A DNA stretch of 64,000 nt from Chlorops oryzae. Taxonomy: Eukaryota > Arthropoda > Insecta > Diptera > Chloropidae. Shown piece by piece: positions 1 through 10,168 of this stretch; position 1 is the stretch's first letter; each line of letters starts with the position of its first letter. The notes beneath the pieces were generated by a model. The model worked only from the letters and a program-made list of their open reading frames with translations. It did not search any database and was not told where the DNA came from. The translations under genes and the position numbers were made by a program. The stretch is taken from positions 21,436,985-21,500,984 of the forward strand of contig CM035807.1 of NCBI GenBank assembly GCA_020466095.1, in the 5' to 3' direction.

Positions 1-411
1 TTTTTTGACTGTTCATCCATCTATCTGCGAACAGCTTTCTTATCCCAAAATCTTATCGATGAAGTGCGAAGAGTCTACGAGACATGAGTAAGAGAACGAG
101 TCCCTGAATGGAATTGATCGGAAGTTTTTATAGGGTGCCTCCAGTACTAGAGACTGATCTAAATAACACAGGTCAACAGTGTACTTTATATACTTAGTTT
201 TTTAAATAAATTTTAGCTTTTCTTGTCCATTAGGTAGTGCAAAATATCCTAAAATAAATATGATGTGGTATGGGTTAAAAGAAATCTCTTGCACCTATAA
301 CTCCTAAGCAAAATTCTACAAAAATAAACGGGCTTATTGGACATGCCAATTTTGAGTACCTATAAGAAAAGCACATATTGCCTAACCCCAATGAATATAA
401 CACCCTTAATC
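1..411 (+). mobile_element. HINE/DINE-1-like Helitron-related element, partial copy
   Basis: Decayed copy of the element that is fuller at 40113-41009. Bases ~50-170 align with ~40320-40455: both carry the order ACATGAGTAAGA, GATCGGA, then a CCTCCAGTACTAG block. The copy appears to reach the same 3' end, because ATAACACCCTTA at about 399-411 matches the end of the 40-kb copy. Its 5' part lies outside the window or is too diverged to see. It has no open reading frame of note. The family assignment rests on the 40-kb copy. Confidence 0.55.
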
Positions 412-1312
412 GTTCCCATAGTTTCCAGCGCAAGACTGATGATCTGATCTTCTGACTAATTTTGTTCAAGGACAATTGCGAAAATGGGATTTCTTTAATT
501 TACGTAGAGCTTCGTTGGTATGTATGTAAATGTGCAGGCGTAATCGCAGACGTTTGTGCTTAAATCGAAAGGTTACGAAGACACGTAGAATTCTCGATGG
601 CGTTCTAGGAGTGGTCAACAGAAAACTTAAACGTGATAAAAGAGTTTCATTGAAATTAATGGCAGCTTCTAAGTAATATTTCTAAAGCCGCATTCAAATA
701 ATAGTTACAGCAAATATGAAAGGCTCTAAGAAATATTTTCAATGATCAATTTCAATTGGATCCATTACTCAAATATTGCTATGAAATGATTTTTAAAGAC
801 ATTTTCCAAGGGATTTCTTGAGTATTTTAACCATTTTACTTAAATATTTCAAAGCCTTTTTACAAGATATTTTTAGATACATTTAAATAAGGAAACAAAA
901 AGGCGTTTGAGTCAATGAACTAATTAAAATGAAACTAATTAAAAATACCCTCCTTTAATCTACAAATATTATGCACTGAATTTAAAATAGATCTCCAAGA
1001 ATAATTCAAAATAATTAAAGGAAAAATACAAAACTTGCGACGGCGCAATCAAAGAAGTTAAGTTAAAGTTGAGTTCATGAACGGACACGAATCAATTTCG
1101 TTTTCACAAATGAAGTAATATATGTATGTATTTTGTGGAATGCCTTCTTAAAGAATTTCTGACCCCCATTTTTTTTTTTTTTTTCTACGGTCTAAAAAGA
1201 TTCATAGTTTTTTCGTATTCAACTTTTAATGCAAAATATAAAACGGATTAACTAAGTCGTGTCAAACTCGTTTAACCTCATCCGATTGCTTTAGTAAATT
1301 GTCAAAGAAAAC
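412..1312. other. AT-rich stretch without a recognised gene
   Basis: No open frame of any length, no repeat copy and no RNA gene is recognisable here. A T-tract lies near 1168-1184. Confidence 0.6.
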
Positions 1313-1960
1313 CAAGTAAGGGTGTTATAGTCACGCGAACCAAACAATACAATGTCCGACCCATATAAAAAGCTAGCTACATATTTATGTTTTTGAATCG
1401 ACGGCTTTAATCAAAGTTCAAAGGAAGTTCATTCAAAGCTCTCGAAAGAATCGAGCTTTAGAGCAGTTTATGAGATTTTTATGCCAGACCCTAGTACTAT
1501 AGGTGCCCTTTATAATTTTCTTAAAAAGCCCTTTTGCCACGCCCACTTTTCTATTTTTTGCTAACTACATATTATGCCTTTAAATATCGTCAAATATAAA
1601 ATTTCATCAAAATATCTTGAAATACTCAGATTTTAGAGCAGTTTTTGTGATTTTCATAACAGATCCTAGTACTGAAGGCACCCTTAAGAATGGTCCAATC
1701 TGGTCCATTCTCGTACTTGCTCTTACTCATGTCCCCATGAGCACGCATACCAAATTTCGTCAAGACAGCTCAACTCCTTCGATAAGAAAAATGTATACAA
1801 ACAGACAAACCGACAGACGGACATGGCAATATCGAATCTTCTGGTCGTACTGAGCAATTCTATATGCATTTTGTATGGTATATTTCGACTGATTCTGGAT
1901 ATTACACACAGTCGAACAAACACAATATACCCGCAACACAGATTGAGTTCCGTATAAAAA
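1313..1960 (-). mobile_element. HINE/DINE-1-like element, reverse copy
   Basis: Reverse-complement copy of the element at 40113-41009. The strand-wise 3' end (CAAGTAAGGGTGTTATAG, from 1313) matches the end of the 40-kb copy. The CCGTCTGT microsatellite core appears as CAGACAGACGGACATGG-like sequence near 1800-1825. The strand-wise 5' end near 1925-1960 matches the ATACCC/GTGTCGAGGGTAT hairpin region in degraded form. At about 650 bp it is shorter than the ~897-bp 40-kb copy, so it has internal deletions. Open frames here (1617-1853 forward, 1760-2026 reverse) are passive translations of the repeat; similar frames occur in the other copy. Confidence 0.7.
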
Positions 1961-2508
1961 TCGGCAAGCTTTTTTTGTAGTTTCTTTCAAAGCAACAACA
2001 ACATCATCGCACGAATTTTTATGCATACAAACTTTTTTGCATGCACGTTTGGCGATGACCTTGATTTTTAATTTTCTGCTGGCATTTAATCAAGCTCAAA
2101 AAATTATTCGTATAAAATTTATACTATAAACTGTAACGAACTGAAATTATCGAGTGGATTTCGAGCGTTCTCCATTCTTCTTGAGTTTTTCGAAATATTT
2201 TTTTTTTTCGTGTTTTTCGAAAATCTTTTAGGTTTATGATGGCATCATTTCAACTCCTTTCGAAAGTTTCTGCTTATTTCTGCTTAAGCCCAGCTTCAGC
2301 GGGTCTGTCTGTTCATCATTCTTTCTTTGAACGGTTTGACATGGCAAATCGATAATTAAATAAGAAAAAATTGGAAAGACGAACGTTAAAAATCGTACAA
2401 ATTCCATAATTGACTGTAGGAAAAAGTGCCTATAACTCTCAGGTTACTCAAATTTTCAAACATCGATCCAGGGACAAAAAGAGACGAATTTCCCGTACAG
2501 TAAAACTA
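1961..2508. other. Unannotated AT-rich stretch
   Basis: No gene or repeat recognised. It lies between the HINE-like copy and the TIR element starting at 2509. Confidence 0.5.
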
Positions 2509-2738
2509 CACTCAAAAAAATGCCAAAAATTTTATACTTCGTCCCAATAATTTTGTTGGCTAAATTGTTCCCCACAATTTGAATTGTTCTAAAAAAAAAA
2601 TTGAAGTTTTTAAAACAACCAAAAAAAATTCTTCGCATGACCACAGAAATTGCTGTTCTGAAAATTCATTCTTGATACAAAAAATTTTTTAAAAACATTG
2701 TCTCAACAATGTAAAGTTCTTGAGAATTTTTTTGAGTG
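2509..2738. mobile_element. Tc1/mariner-type MITE, 230 bp
   Basis: A perfect 16-bp inverted repeat bounds this segment: CTACACTCAAAAAAAT at 2506-2521 and its reverse complement at 2726-2741. Taking the TA dinucleotides at both edges as the target duplication gives an element starting CACTCAAAAAAA. The interior is AT-rich with no coding capacity. A TA target and A-rich inner TIR fit a non-autonomous Tc1/mariner element; that assignment is inference, since no related transposase is present in the window for these ends. Confidence 0.6.
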
Positions 2739-3397
2739 TAGACATGATCCCCTCAAAGCCCTTTGAAAAGCCGAGTGGCCTTGACTAAGTGAACTGCAGA
2801 ATCTGTGTATATTACGTATAGAAAAACATACATAGGTACATCACTTCAATCGGACTCTGTGAAAACTCCTCCCTCGTTCTCTTCCTTATCTCTTTTATAA
2901 TAAAAAAGTTTTAATTTATTTCGATTTTATTTTCACTTAAAAAAAAAAATTTTTTTTTTGCTTCAACTTACTTGCCTAGGATTTCCTAGAGTATTAATAG
3001 AACTACAGTTTATATTACAGGGCACTTAATGATAAGAAATTTTGTACCTTTACGCTGGAACATTTCAAATTAATTTCACTTTCTATTTTTGTTTGCTTGC
3101 CAGTTTGTTATCGCCTGTTGGTCTAAACTTATTTGGCTTTTATTTTATTTTTTTATAAATAAATAAAAAAAACTAAAAGAGAATTTCTTCAAGAGTCTTA
3201 AACCTGTTAAGCATAAGTATAAATAAAAAAGAAAGCTTATCAAAGGAAGGCGATGGTGATTAAAGTAATTTCTGTAAATGATTTCAGATCTAATAATTCT
3301 TATGATTAGAATTTTATTCTTTAAATTAATAAAGACAGTTGCTAAGGCGCAGGCAGAAAGAACGTTAGGCCAGCATTGGGAACTACTAAGTCGTACG
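2739..3397. other. Unannotated AT-rich stretch
   Basis: Poly-A/T tracts near 2940-2960 and 3150-3175; nothing coding recognised. Confidence 0.5.
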
Positions 3398-3587
3398 CAG
3401 TGTTGTCAGTATTTTGGTGGCACTTTTCCCTCGGATATATGAAAAAAAAACCCCTTTCTTTCTGTTTTCTATAAAAAAAAAAAATGATCAGAAAAATCCC
3501 ATTTAAACATTTGAAAAGCTCTTTGGTTAAAAGTAAAATAATAAAAATCTCTCAAAACGGGAAAAATCCCTCGATCTGGCACCTCTG
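3398..3587. mobile_element. hAT-type MITE, 190 bp (degraded)
   Basis: Starts CAGTGTTGTCA and ends TGGCACCTCTG, an imperfect 11-bp inverted repeat (8 of 11). The flanking octamers GTCGTACG (3390-3397) and TTCGAAGG (3588-3595) agree at 5 of 8 positions, compatible with an old 8-bp target duplication. Length, internal A/T composition and short blocks (a GAAAAATCCC block then CATTTGAAAAG, and AATCCCTC near the right end) match the 187-bp element at 45975-46161, which makes both copies of one family more likely. The frame 3484-3747 running through it is not a credible gene. Confidence 0.5.
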
Positions 3588-4690
3588 TTCGAAGGCTTTT
3601 CTTAATTTGATATCTTCACAATGTTACAACTCTTTGCTTACTGTAGGACTGAACTATCCCAGTTTTGTAGCACGATATGTCCTTAACATATTGCAATGGA
3701 AATCGAGAACTTCTTTCGAAAACAAATTATGTCGGTTTAGCCTCTAGCGACAGCTGGGAATTCAAGCAAAGTCTCGAATCCTCACAAAAGAAACTAACAT
3801 TTTGTATTTAGACTTCATTAAGACCCTACTCTAGGCCCATGAAACCACGTCTAGCTCTAGCTATGCTCTCCCACAAAGTACATACATATACCTATTAAAC
3901 TTACTGAACTAAACTTATTAAAAACCCACACCTTTTAATATGTTCTTTACTTTATCCATTTATAGCTTTCCTATTGTGTTTCCTATTTTTAATTACTTTA
4001 TGCCCTATTCTGTGAGATTCTGGGTTTTTATTTTTGTGCTCACTTTTATAATTGAAAAGCGAAAGTGTTGTTTACTTTGCTTTGTTTGCTCGAGAATTTC
4101 TATTTTTTCATTGTTTTTGTTTTTCTTTCTGCTTTTTTTTTTTTGCACATTGAAAGACGCAGAGCTCTAACGATTTTGTTGGTATTTCCACATTTGATAA
4201 ATATTTTTAACTCTTTTTTTATATTATTTTTTACGTAATTAATTTTTTATAGATTTTATTATCATGTCGTATTTTGCTTACATTATTACTTTGACCCACA
4301 TCGAATTATTTGAGATTGATATTTTTATGTTTTATATTCTTCAAATTTTTTGCTATTTATTTTATTTTATTTAATGTTTTAAATTTAATTTGGTTTTTCT
4401 CCGAAGGTGGTCCTCTGTTATTCTATATAGAGTTTCTGGTGTCCTCCTTTCACAATAATTCTGCCTGCCTGGGTATTTCTTTTTTCTGCTATTTAGGATT
4501 AGTAAGGAAACTCTATGATATAATATCCTGTAGTAGTTCCGATTACTTTTCAATCACTCCGCGGCTTCTCCATTTTTCAGGCCATCATTCATTCAAATAG
4601 TTTTGTTTAGCATCAATCTATCAAAGACGAATCTTTTGATCAATGGGGGTACATTGGTACATGTTTTTTTCGAGTTAAGGAGTAAGTGTG
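3588..4690. other. T-rich stretch, no gene recognised
   Basis: Strongly T-rich between 3930 and 4600. The open frames at 3940-4170 and 4310-4600 are phenylalanine/leucine-rich products of that composition, with no domain recognisable. Confidence 0.55.
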
Positions 4691-5295
4691 ACGACGTCCG
4701 TAGCGTAGTTGGTAGAGATGCCAACTTACGATGCGAGAGGTTCTGGGTTCGATACCCAGCAGAGGTCTTGGATGTTTTTTTGAGTAACTTCCCCAGTGGT
4801 AAACTGCAGAGGGAATCATTTATGATTTACGGGCTTGGCAAACTCGCAGACCCTAGCCAAATATCCTCCAAATGATGACAGGAAACTTTTCCGGAATGTA
4901 CCCAGAAATGATCATACGACCTGCAATTGGTTTTAGTATGGTACATATATACTAGTTATAGTTGTATTCACATCTCATTCTAGACGCAAAAATGGAACCA
5001 TGGGGACCGGGAACCCTAGTTTACGTTTTAGTATTCAGCCTGGTCTTTTGGGCACGGCCCTTCGGGGAATATCGAGGGAGCTGTGATATCTATGAGGTGA
5101 AGATAGCACCGGAACTCGACCCAGGTTCGCCAATTTGGTCCATGCTCACAGGCAACACTGTGCATAAGAGCGCAGTGGAACCCCTGTATCTTGTGATTCT
5201 GTGTTGGAAGCACCTCGTGGTATCTCAACGGGGCTATGTGAGGCCGAATTGTGTCACTATGGTCGCAGCCATACTAACCTTACTTAATGAACACT
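4691..5295 (+). mobile_element. tRNA-derived SINE, head and tail split by ~430 bp
   Basis: The head (4691-4775) is tRNA-like with intact pol III boxes. It shares ATGCCAACTTACGATGCGAG with the copy at 28331 and the CCCAGC/GGTC/GGATG continuation with both other copies. The tail (about 5209-5295) matches the 3' part of the 28-kb copy: CTCGTGGTATC, CAACGGG, TGAGGCC, TGTGTCAC, GCAGCCA, ACTAA. In the other two copies head and tail are joined by ~70 bp; here they are separated by ~430 bp. Part of the intervening DNA (4790-4860, with CGGGCTTGG and CGCAGA blocks) resembles a reverse-strand segment at 47080-47150, so it may be a second repeat or a longer SINE variant. Confidence 0.65.
4701..4756 (+). 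promoter_or_regulatory. Internal RNA polymerase III promoter (A and B boxes) of the SINE
   Basis: A box TAGCGTAGTTGG (4701-4712) fits TRGCNNAGYNGG exactly and B box GGTTCGATACC (4746-4756) fits GGTTCGANNCC exactly, with tRNA-like spacing. The acceptor and anticodon stems do not pair convincingly, so this is a tRNA-derived promoter rather than a tRNA gene. Whether it is transcribed cannot be seen from sequence. Confidence 0.65.
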
Positions 5296-5420
5296 CTTTT
5301 TTGATCTCGACTCGATTGTCCATCTATTAAAATTTCTCTTGAAACACAACGTCGAGTCGGTTCTCATAGCCGAAGTAGTGTTTATTTTGATTGTTTTCTT
5401 TCAAGTGTAGCTGATGTGGG

Positions 5421-5583
5421 CAGGCCTGTAGGGAGGCGGGTGGAAAAGGGGGCCCGGGCTTTCTGAAGGGGCCCACAATTCGCAAGAGGATTATGGTTTT
5501 GTTTTTTTGTTTTGTGGTCGCACATTTCTGTGAGGACCCCGGAAAAAAATCCCCCCTGCCCCAAATTTCTCTCTGCGGGCCTG
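5421..5583. mobile_element. hAT-type MITE, 163 bp, with exact 8-bp target duplication
   Basis: Left end CAGGCCTGTAGGGAG and right end (reverse complement) CAGGCCCGCAGAGAG form a 15-bp TIR with 3 mismatches. The octamer GATGTGGG occurs immediately on both sides (5413-5420 and 5584-5591), identical. An 8-bp duplication plus CAGG ends is the hAT signature. The interior is notably GC-rich (GGGGGCCCGGG, GGGGCCC) against AT-rich surroundings. There is no transposase, so the element is non-autonomous. The exact duplication suggests a fairly recent insertion. Confidence 0.8.
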
Positions 5584-5591
5584 GATGTGGG

Positions 5592-7265
5592 TACCTACTC
5601 TTTTAAGGGAAATAAACCTCAATATAGCAAAAGTTGTAGTCTTGAGTTCATGAAGACCTTCATTCGAAAAAAGATAATCCTTCTAAGTACTTCTTAAAGT
5701 CACATCAAATAGTGTTGCACTTAAAATTCTACAGCGGTCTGCAACAAATTTTCCGCCTCGAAAACACGAAGAACACAAGCATTTCCTTTTGAAATAAACC
5801 CATCAAAATGTTCTCACTTTAAAACGAAGAACACATTTTTACAGCATCACATCAGCAACGAGCTGCTTGAAATTAGCATTTTATATGACAACAATCATTT
5901 AACTTGACAGGCGACAGCGAAAGTCCTTCGTGGCTTCGTGTCGTTTGCTTTTATTTTGTCTTTGGTAAGAAGCATTCACATAATTTCACTTTTTTAGGCC
6001 AAAAGTCGTGGGCGGACTGCTTTGCATTCTATTTTGTTTTTTGTTTTTGTTGTTGGTCTTTTTCGCAGTTAGTGCAGTTCTGCATATTGCAAAATGTTCA
6101 ATTTGTAAATTTAGCCACAACCATCGGGCCACTTGCCTCCAGCGTTCTCTGTACTCGAATTGTTCATCCAAGAAATTCATTCAATTTGGCCGTAAGTGTC
6201 TCTTGACGACTTCATAACGGCAATGCTTGACACCTTTTTCCATGCAAAAAAAAAAAAAATATTTGTATATATATAAACATATATATATGACTATAAAAAC
6301 ATATAGCTAAATATCTGTTCAAATTCATATTTAATTAAAAGTACATTTTACATTGCGACCTGACAAAACGTTCGGCTCTTCGGATGCACTTTCTTCGATG
6401 CGGCAGAAATCTCGACACGCATACAAAGGAAATAATTTCTTTTTAATAGCATATACACATGGATACGTCATGTACAAACATGTGTCCGAAAGTAATGCAT
6501 AGTAAGTCGGAACGTTTTTGTTCTTGCTCTTTCTATTTCGGTGCACTGGCCGCAACACTTGACCACAGCAGAGCAGCGCAGCGCAGAGCGGAGCAGAGTG
6601 GGGCACTTGGGCATTTGTAATTCCTCCATTGCTGATTAGTTCATCAGCAGCAGCAGGCAATGGCCAGGCGTCTTTGCCGCCTCCATACTTTGTACTCGAT
6701 CTGTCAAAAATATTTTCATTTATTGTAAAATAGCAAAATAACCAAAAACTTTTCCTTTTTCATTTATTTTTATTATTATTATTATTATTTCTATTTTATG
6801 ATTTATTTTTCGTCCAACCAAATGCCTTGAGTATGTACGAACACAGAATAAATGCATTCGAACGAAGATGGAAATGAAGAAGAAGAAGCTTTGCATACCT
6901 TAGATTTGTTTTGGTAAACAAGAGACTGTGATTTTCTTCCAAATTAACTGTGCACATTTCAACAATAAAACAATAGCATTCGAATGAAATATTTAGATTT
7001 CATATTATGCAATAAGTGCTTGAGATGATGTTATTTAAAAACTCATCAGAAATTCTCTTTGAAGGTCAATCAGAACTTTTGAGTGCCCTGATGTAAGACA
7101 GAGAGAACTTCAAGGGATGAGTCCTGAATTACAAGGACTAGGAGTGTCTAGTACAGCCTAATGGAGATCCATAAACCAAAAAAATGCGGCAATTGACCAC
7201 AAAATGTCTTCTCATTGAATAAGTAGTTAAAATTCGGAATGATTATTTTTCGATTCAGATAAAGA
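5592..7265. other. Stretch without a recognised gene
   Basis: Contains a TAT/ATT microsatellite near 6771-6789 and TA-rich sequence near 6255-6310. Open frames at 5904-6206, 6008-6217 and 6331-6660 show no recognisable domain; 6331-6660 (reverse, 109 codons) covers a GCAGAGCAGAGC-type simple repeat. Confidence 0.5.
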
Positions 7266-7503
7266 ATTTAAAATTCAGAGAGGGTGAGCGCGAGAAAAGA
7301 GAGATTGCGAAAGAGAGAGATAGAGAATGAAAGAGATAGAGAGAGGGAGAAATAGACTGAGAGAATGAAAGAGATAAAGAGAGAAAGGGAGAGAAATAGA
7401 CAGCGAGAGTGAAATATAGCGCGAGTGAAAAGTAACAAGAGTTAGAGAGAGAGAGAGTTAGAGAGAGAGAGAGAAAGCAAGAGAAATAAAGATAGAGAGA
7501 GCA

Positions 7504-7535
<32 letters not shown>

Positions 7536-8040
7536 ATGAACAGAGCAAGAGAAAGAGACCAAGAGAGAGATAGCAACAAAGAGACAGAGCAAGAGAAAGG
7601 GACCAAGAGAGAGATAGCAACAGAGAGATAAAACAAGGTATAGGGAGAGAGTAAGAGAGACTAAGAGAGTGCATAAGAGCGAGATAAAGTGAGAGAGAGC
7701 AAGAGGAAGTGAAGAAGTGAGAGAGAAAAGTAGAGAGATAAACTGAGATAGAGTGAGAGAGAACAACAAAGATAGAGAGAGCAAGAAAGAGAGAGCAAAA
7801 GAAAGACAGAGCAAGAGAAAGGGAGAACAAGAGAGAGATAGCAACAGAGAGATAGAGCAAGGCAAAAGAGCGAGATATAGTGAGAGAGAACAAGAGGAAG
7901 TGAAGAAGTGAGAGATAAAAGTAGAGAGGTTGACTGAGAGAGAGAGTGAGAGAGAGCGACAGAAAGGTAACGAGAGAGAGTATGAGAGTGAAGAAAAGTG
8001 TGAGAGAGTTAATGAGTGAGAGGGAGAGACTGAGAAATTC
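7266..8040. repeat. GA-rich purine block with nested tandem duplications
   Basis: About 775 bp of nearly pure GAGA/GAAA sequence with scattered C and T. It is not uniform: a ~45-bp unit (GAGCAAGAGAAAG, then CCAAGAGAGAGATAGCAACA) recurs at about 7540, 7587 and 7809, and a longer unit around GAGCGAGATA, CAAGAGGAAGTGAAGAAGTG recurs at about 7678 and 7869, a spacing near 191 bp. Reverse-strand open frames of up to 278 codons (Leu/Ser-rich) are translations of this repeat and are not genes. In flies (GA)n can bind GAGA factor; no function is implied by sequence alone. Confidence 0.85.
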
Positions 8041-8865
8041 ACAAATTGACAAGTTTTTCGGAAGAGTCAGAGTCATTAGAACTATGTACATACAGAATGC
8101 CGTCGGCAGTATATCTTCCGAATAGGTCTGTTATTTGGCTCAATATTTTTATATAAAACGAACCTAAATATATATTCATGTATTCAAATAGAAAGGGGAA
8201 ACTGGGTCAAAACTATATCACCATGATCTTAAGACCAATTTAAATTCTAGACGATTTTTGAGCTTATTTCTGTGACATACCCGATAAGGTCAAAATAAGC
8301 GTATGGTAGACCCTGTATAGCCACATTTTTGATAAGCTTCTTCCCAGCCACTTTCAACAATTTTCCTTGCTGTATTTTATGTTATAAATAACTTATGAAA
8401 AATACCATAATTATAATTAGTATTATTATTGTGTTTTTTTGTTTGTTTTGGCTTTAATGTTCTTCCAGTGCTGATCCGCAACGACTTATTCTAATCAATA
8501 GACCCGAGATTTATCCGTATTGTGTATAGCCCATTTAATATTTCGTAGGTGGTATCTTCCACTTAACGCTGACCCTGTACAATTTATATTTTCAAGATAA
8601 ATTTTTGAAGTTCTTCCAACACCATTTAAAGAGCCAAAACTTTGTCGATTTTTGATCACTGTACCTATCATATTTCTGAGCTACAACTAAGCACCGTTTT
8701 GAGAATTTTTTTTTGTCGAATTTGCGTTTTTTTTTTGTGTTTGTGTGCTTTCTTTACCATTGATGGAATTCCCGCAATCTACAAACTCTTCTACATAAAG
8801 GTTTAAGTGTGTTACAGTGTTTATTTTTCTTAAATTTTTCATGTCTAAAAATGTTTCGATATTTA
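8041..8865. other. Flank of the mariner element, nothing coding
   Basis: No gene recognised; T-rich near 8705-8745. The reverse-strand frames at 8687-9092 run into the transposon end and are shadows. Confidence 0.5.
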
Positions 8866-8895
8866 AAGCATGTACATGAAAAAAATGAATCACAC
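8866..8895 (+). repeat. Left terminal inverted repeat of the mariner element
   Basis: Begins AAGCATGTACATG, followed by seven A and TGAATCACAC. It pairs with 10137-10166 at 29 of 30 positions. Confidence 0.92.
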
Positions 8896-9018
8896 TCAAA
8901 CTCGCCGCAAAACTGCATTAATTGTAGCAAGCCTATTCTATAAAAGCCACAATGTAGTTTGTTGCTTTCTCTTTCTAATTTCATGCAAAATTTTTTTCCT
9001 CGCACCTCACTTGTGAAA

Positions 9019-10024
9019 ATGAGCTCCGAAGAAGAAGACGTAAAAAAATTGATTGTGCACGAAAAGTTAAAAACCCCAAGTTTGTCGCACAATAACTTGG
9101 CAAAATTGTTAAAAAATCCGAAATCTTAGGTCACTTATACTTTAAAATAAGTTTGAACAGACGGGCTCGATACAACGTCGACCTGGAAATGGGAGAAAAA
9201 AAGGACTGTCATGCGAAGAAAAGGTTAGAGCTGTGGAACTTCCTTTCCAAAGAAATCCCAATCCCTCTGTTCTAGAAGTGGCCAAAAGAGTTGGAATTTC
9301 TGCAGCATATGTTCAAAAAGTCCGAAAATTGAAAGGAATAAGGTCCTTTAAGTTAAATGCTGCTCCCAATTGCACCGATGTGAAAAATAAATTGGCCAAA
9401 CGCGGGGCAAGACAACTCTACGAGAAATGCATTAGGAATTTTTCATGTGTTGTAATGGACGACGAAACATATGTCAAAGCTGATCTAAATCAAGTTACAG
9501 GTCAACAGTTTTATTCTGGAAATAAGAGGGGGAATATTGCTGAAAAGTTTAAGATTAAAAAACTCGATAAATTTCCAAAGAAATACCTCATCTGGCAAAC
9601 TATTTGTCAATGTGGCTTGAAAAGTCGAGTTTTCGTAACAACTGGAACCATAAACCAGGAAATATGTATCCGAGAGTGCCTGCAAAAACGTTTGCTGCCC
9701 CTTATCAACTGCCACAAGCAAAACCCACTCTTCTGGCCTGATTTGGCTTCATGCCATTATGGAAAATTGTCCATGGAATGGTATCAGCGAAACAAGGTTT
9801 CTGTGGTCACCAGGAATATGAACCCGCCAAACTGCCCGGAGCTTCGACCTATTGAGAGGTATTGGGCTCAAATGAAGCGAAAACTCCTTAGGTATAAGAA
9901 GCAAATCGAAGATGTAAATAGCTTCAGATATTACTGGGCAAAAGCTTTCACTGAAATTAACAGAAGTGCTGTGCAAACGCTGATGAAGAGGGTTAGACAT
10001 AAGGTCCGTAAGCTTGCATATTGA
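9019..10024 (+). pseudogene. Tc1/mariner-family DDE transposase, broken near its N terminus
   Basis: Cut-and-paste transposase. An ATG at 9019 opens a short frame (MSSEEED start) that stops at TAG 9127-9129. The rest of the protein continues in another frame, open from 9146 to TGA after 10024, so a frameshift plus stop separate the parts. Numbering from codon 9233: a helix-turn-helix-like segment at residues ~11-32 (VLEVAKRVGISAAYVQKVRK), first catalytic Asp in MDDETYVKAD (D76/D77), second in FWPDLASCHYGK (D170), and Glu in PELRPIERYWA (E208). Spacing D170 to E208 leaves 37 residues between, i.e. DD37E rather than the DD34D of classical mariner or DD34E of Tc1. The catalytic triad is retained and the C terminus (HKVRKLAY) reaches ~110 bp before the right TIR. 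The C-terminal 263 codons stay intact, suggesting the disabling change is not very old. Confidence 0.88.
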
Positions 10025-10136
10025 AGGTAAATATTTAAACTTCACGTTTATATCCAAAAAGGCAACTAAATTTCCTTTATTTTAAGTGCAAAACTGTTGA
10101 AAACGAATTTAAATCAACCGAGTTGTAATAAAAATT

Positions 10137-10166
10137 GTGTGATTCATTTTTTTCGTGTACATGCTT
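10137..10166 (-). repeat. Right terminal inverted repeat of the mariner element
   Basis: Read on the reverse strand it begins AAGCATGTACACG, then seven A and TGAATCACAC. It matches the left end except for one base. Confidence 0.92.
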
Positions 10167-10168
10167 TA

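Larger units (their letters stand above)
8866..10166 (+). mobile_element. Tc1/mariner element (DD37E-type), 1301 bp, ends intact
   Basis: Bounded by 30-bp terminal inverted repeats at 8866-8895 and 10137-10166 that differ at one position (GTACATGA against GTACACGA), with the expected TA on each side (8864-8865 and 10167-10168). Length, TA target and a single transposase frame are typical of the IS630-Tc1-mariner superfamily. The transposase is interrupted, so this copy is not self-mobile, but its ends look usable if a related transposase acts in trans. This is the best-preserved element in the window. Confidence 0.92.

Noticed and set aside
4691..4765. Functional tRNA gene
   Set aside because: A and B boxes are good but stems do not pair as a cloverleaf, no T-run terminator follows at once, and the sequence recurs as a SINE with a conserved non-tRNA tail.
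7255..8091. Reverse-strand open frames of 278 and 194 codons, Leu/Ser-rich, resembling multi-pass membrane proteins
   Set aside because: They are translations of the GA/CT simple repeat; overlapping frames are open simultaneously and no non-repetitive domain exists.
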